Positions 7,647 to 8,158 of a DNA stretch of 8,158 nt are shown piece after piece. The notes under the pieces were generated by a model. It worked only from the letters and a program-made list of their open reading frames with translations. It was not told the DNA's origin and made no database searches. Made by a program: the position numbers and the translations under genes. Source of the DNA: Candidatus Omnitrophota bacterium (GTDB lineage: Bacteria; Omnitrophota; Gorgyraeia; 1-14-0-20-64-10; JACQQZ01); contig JACQQZ010000160.1 in assembly GCA_016206755.1 (NCBI GenBank), positions 1 to 8,158 of the forward strand. The letters are read 5' to 3'. Numbering within the stretch: position 1 is the first letter of the stretch; every line of letters starts with the position of its first letter.

Positions 7647-8158
7647 GAAATAGGGAGGATGACTTTGGATTGGACGCGCTGCAGCTCGATGAGGCAGAAA
7701 GGCCCCAACCGAAGCACGACGTCGCTTTCCTGCGCGGAAACTTCCGCGAGCGTGACGTAGCGTTCGCTGATCAGCAGATGCGTCAACCGGTACCGGCGCG
7801 TGACTTCTTCCATGGAAATTTTTAGAACGGGCAAAAGGTCTGTCAGATCGGTCCAATGGGCGTACGAGCTGTCCGTCGTCAATACCCGAACATGTGAGTT
7901 CGTAAAATGGACCGTTGCGCTGGCCAGATAGAGCGGAACGGTAAAAATCCGGACCTGGGCCGGAGCGTTGTTGAGCTGGTCGAAAATAGCTCGAAGCTCC
8001 GGTCCCACGGAGCGCTCAACGTCGCGGGTCACCACCTGCCTTTGCAAGAGGAGTCCCGGGAGAAGCCCGAACGCCACGGCAAAAACGACGACACCCGCCC
8101 AAACCGCGACCCCCCACGGCCCTTCCCATCCATGAACAATAAGAATCGCTGCTAGGGC
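7643..8158 (-). CDS. C-terminal part of a polytopic membrane protein, probably GT-C glycosyltransferase-like (5' end outside window)
   Basis: The frame is open from the right edge of the window to a TGA at 7645-7643, giving 171 residues with no stop. The visible part starts inside a hydrophobic stretch (about residues 1-9), then has a short loop rich in Trp and Gly and a second strongly hydrophobic segment (about 15-36), probably the last transmembrane helix. The remaining 130 or so residues are soluble. They contain predicted strand-helix elements, including the phrases RIFTVPLYLA and THLLISERY and a closing strand pattern FCLIELQRV. Soluble tails of this type follow the helices of many bacterial multi-pass GT-C proteins, but I recognise no specific family signature. 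The gene overlaps the next membrane-protein gene by 4 bases (ATGA), which suggests translational coupling and joint function. A GTG at 8077-8075 is in frame, but it falls in the middle of the hydrophobic segment and is not a credible start. The function is inferred from shape and neighbours only. Confidence 0.75.
   Translation of the reverse strand, partial: ALAAILIVHGWEGPWGVAVWAGVVVFAVAFGLLPGLLLQRQVVTRDVERSVGPELRAIFDQLNNAPAQVRIFTVPLYLASATVHFTNSHVRVLTTDSSYAHWTDLTDLLPVLKISMEEVTRRYRLTHLLISERYVTLAEVSAQESDVVLRLGPFCLIELQRVQSKVILPIS

Noticed and set aside
7647..7856. Possible 70-residue N-terminal extension of the large membrane protein from an ATG at 7856
   Set aside because: The extension is hydrophilic and Arg/His-rich, lies entirely inside the preceding gene in another frame, and the internal ATG at 7646 gives a standard basic start followed by a transmembrane helix and an ATGA overlap.
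1..8158. tRNA, rRNA, CRISPR array, insertion sequence or attachment site
   Set aside because: No cloverleaf-like sequences, spaced direct repeats, transposase motifs or terminal inverted repeats were seen by reading both strands. The window is almost fully covered by coding sequence.

Overview
The window is a single-strand stretch of a bacterial cell-surface polysaccharide or glycoconjugate locus. All six recognisable genes lie on the minus strand, so the reading order runs from the right edge to the left edge. They are packed end to end: three junctions are 4-base ATGA overlaps, one gap is 1 base and one is 4 bases. There is no room for internal promoters, so this looks like one operon that continues past both edges. 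The organism cannot be named from the sequence. The DNA is moderately GC-rich, reads with the ordinary bacterial code and has ATG starts throughout. Gene content fits an uncultivated or environmental bacterium with an elaborate envelope glycan, but that is inference.

Right part (about 8158 to 4581): two large membrane-protein genes. The first is cut by the right edge; only its last transmembrane segments and a C-terminal soluble tail are present. The second is complete at 1021 residues. It has about eleven N-terminal transmembrane segments, an extended beta-rich region of about 560 residues, and one final transmembrane helix. It resembles the GT-C membrane glycosyltransferase superfamily (AftD-like N-terminal half, YfhO-like C-terminal end). 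Such proteins usually transfer sugars from polyprenyl-phosphate donors on the outer face of the inner membrane.

Middle (4584 to 2755): a complete NodU/CmcH/TobZ-type O-carbamoyltransferase of 609 residues with both family domains and most signature motifs.

Left part (2753 to 1): three consecutive extended short-chain dehydrogenase/reductase (SDR) genes of the NDP-sugar epimerase/dehydratase type. Two are complete (319 and 315 residues) and one is cut by the left edge (281 residues seen). They differ strongly from one another, including at the cofactor-specificity position, so they probably catalyse different steps.

Working model (inference): the three SDR enzymes convert a nucleotide sugar to a rarer sugar, the carbamoyltransferase adds a carbamoyl group to a hydroxyl on it or on a glycoside made from it, and the two GT-C proteins assemble or transfer the sugar at the membrane. 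No RNA genes, mobile elements, CRISPR arrays or long repeats were seen. One terminator-like hairpin followed by a T-rich tract lies inside the large membrane-protein gene.
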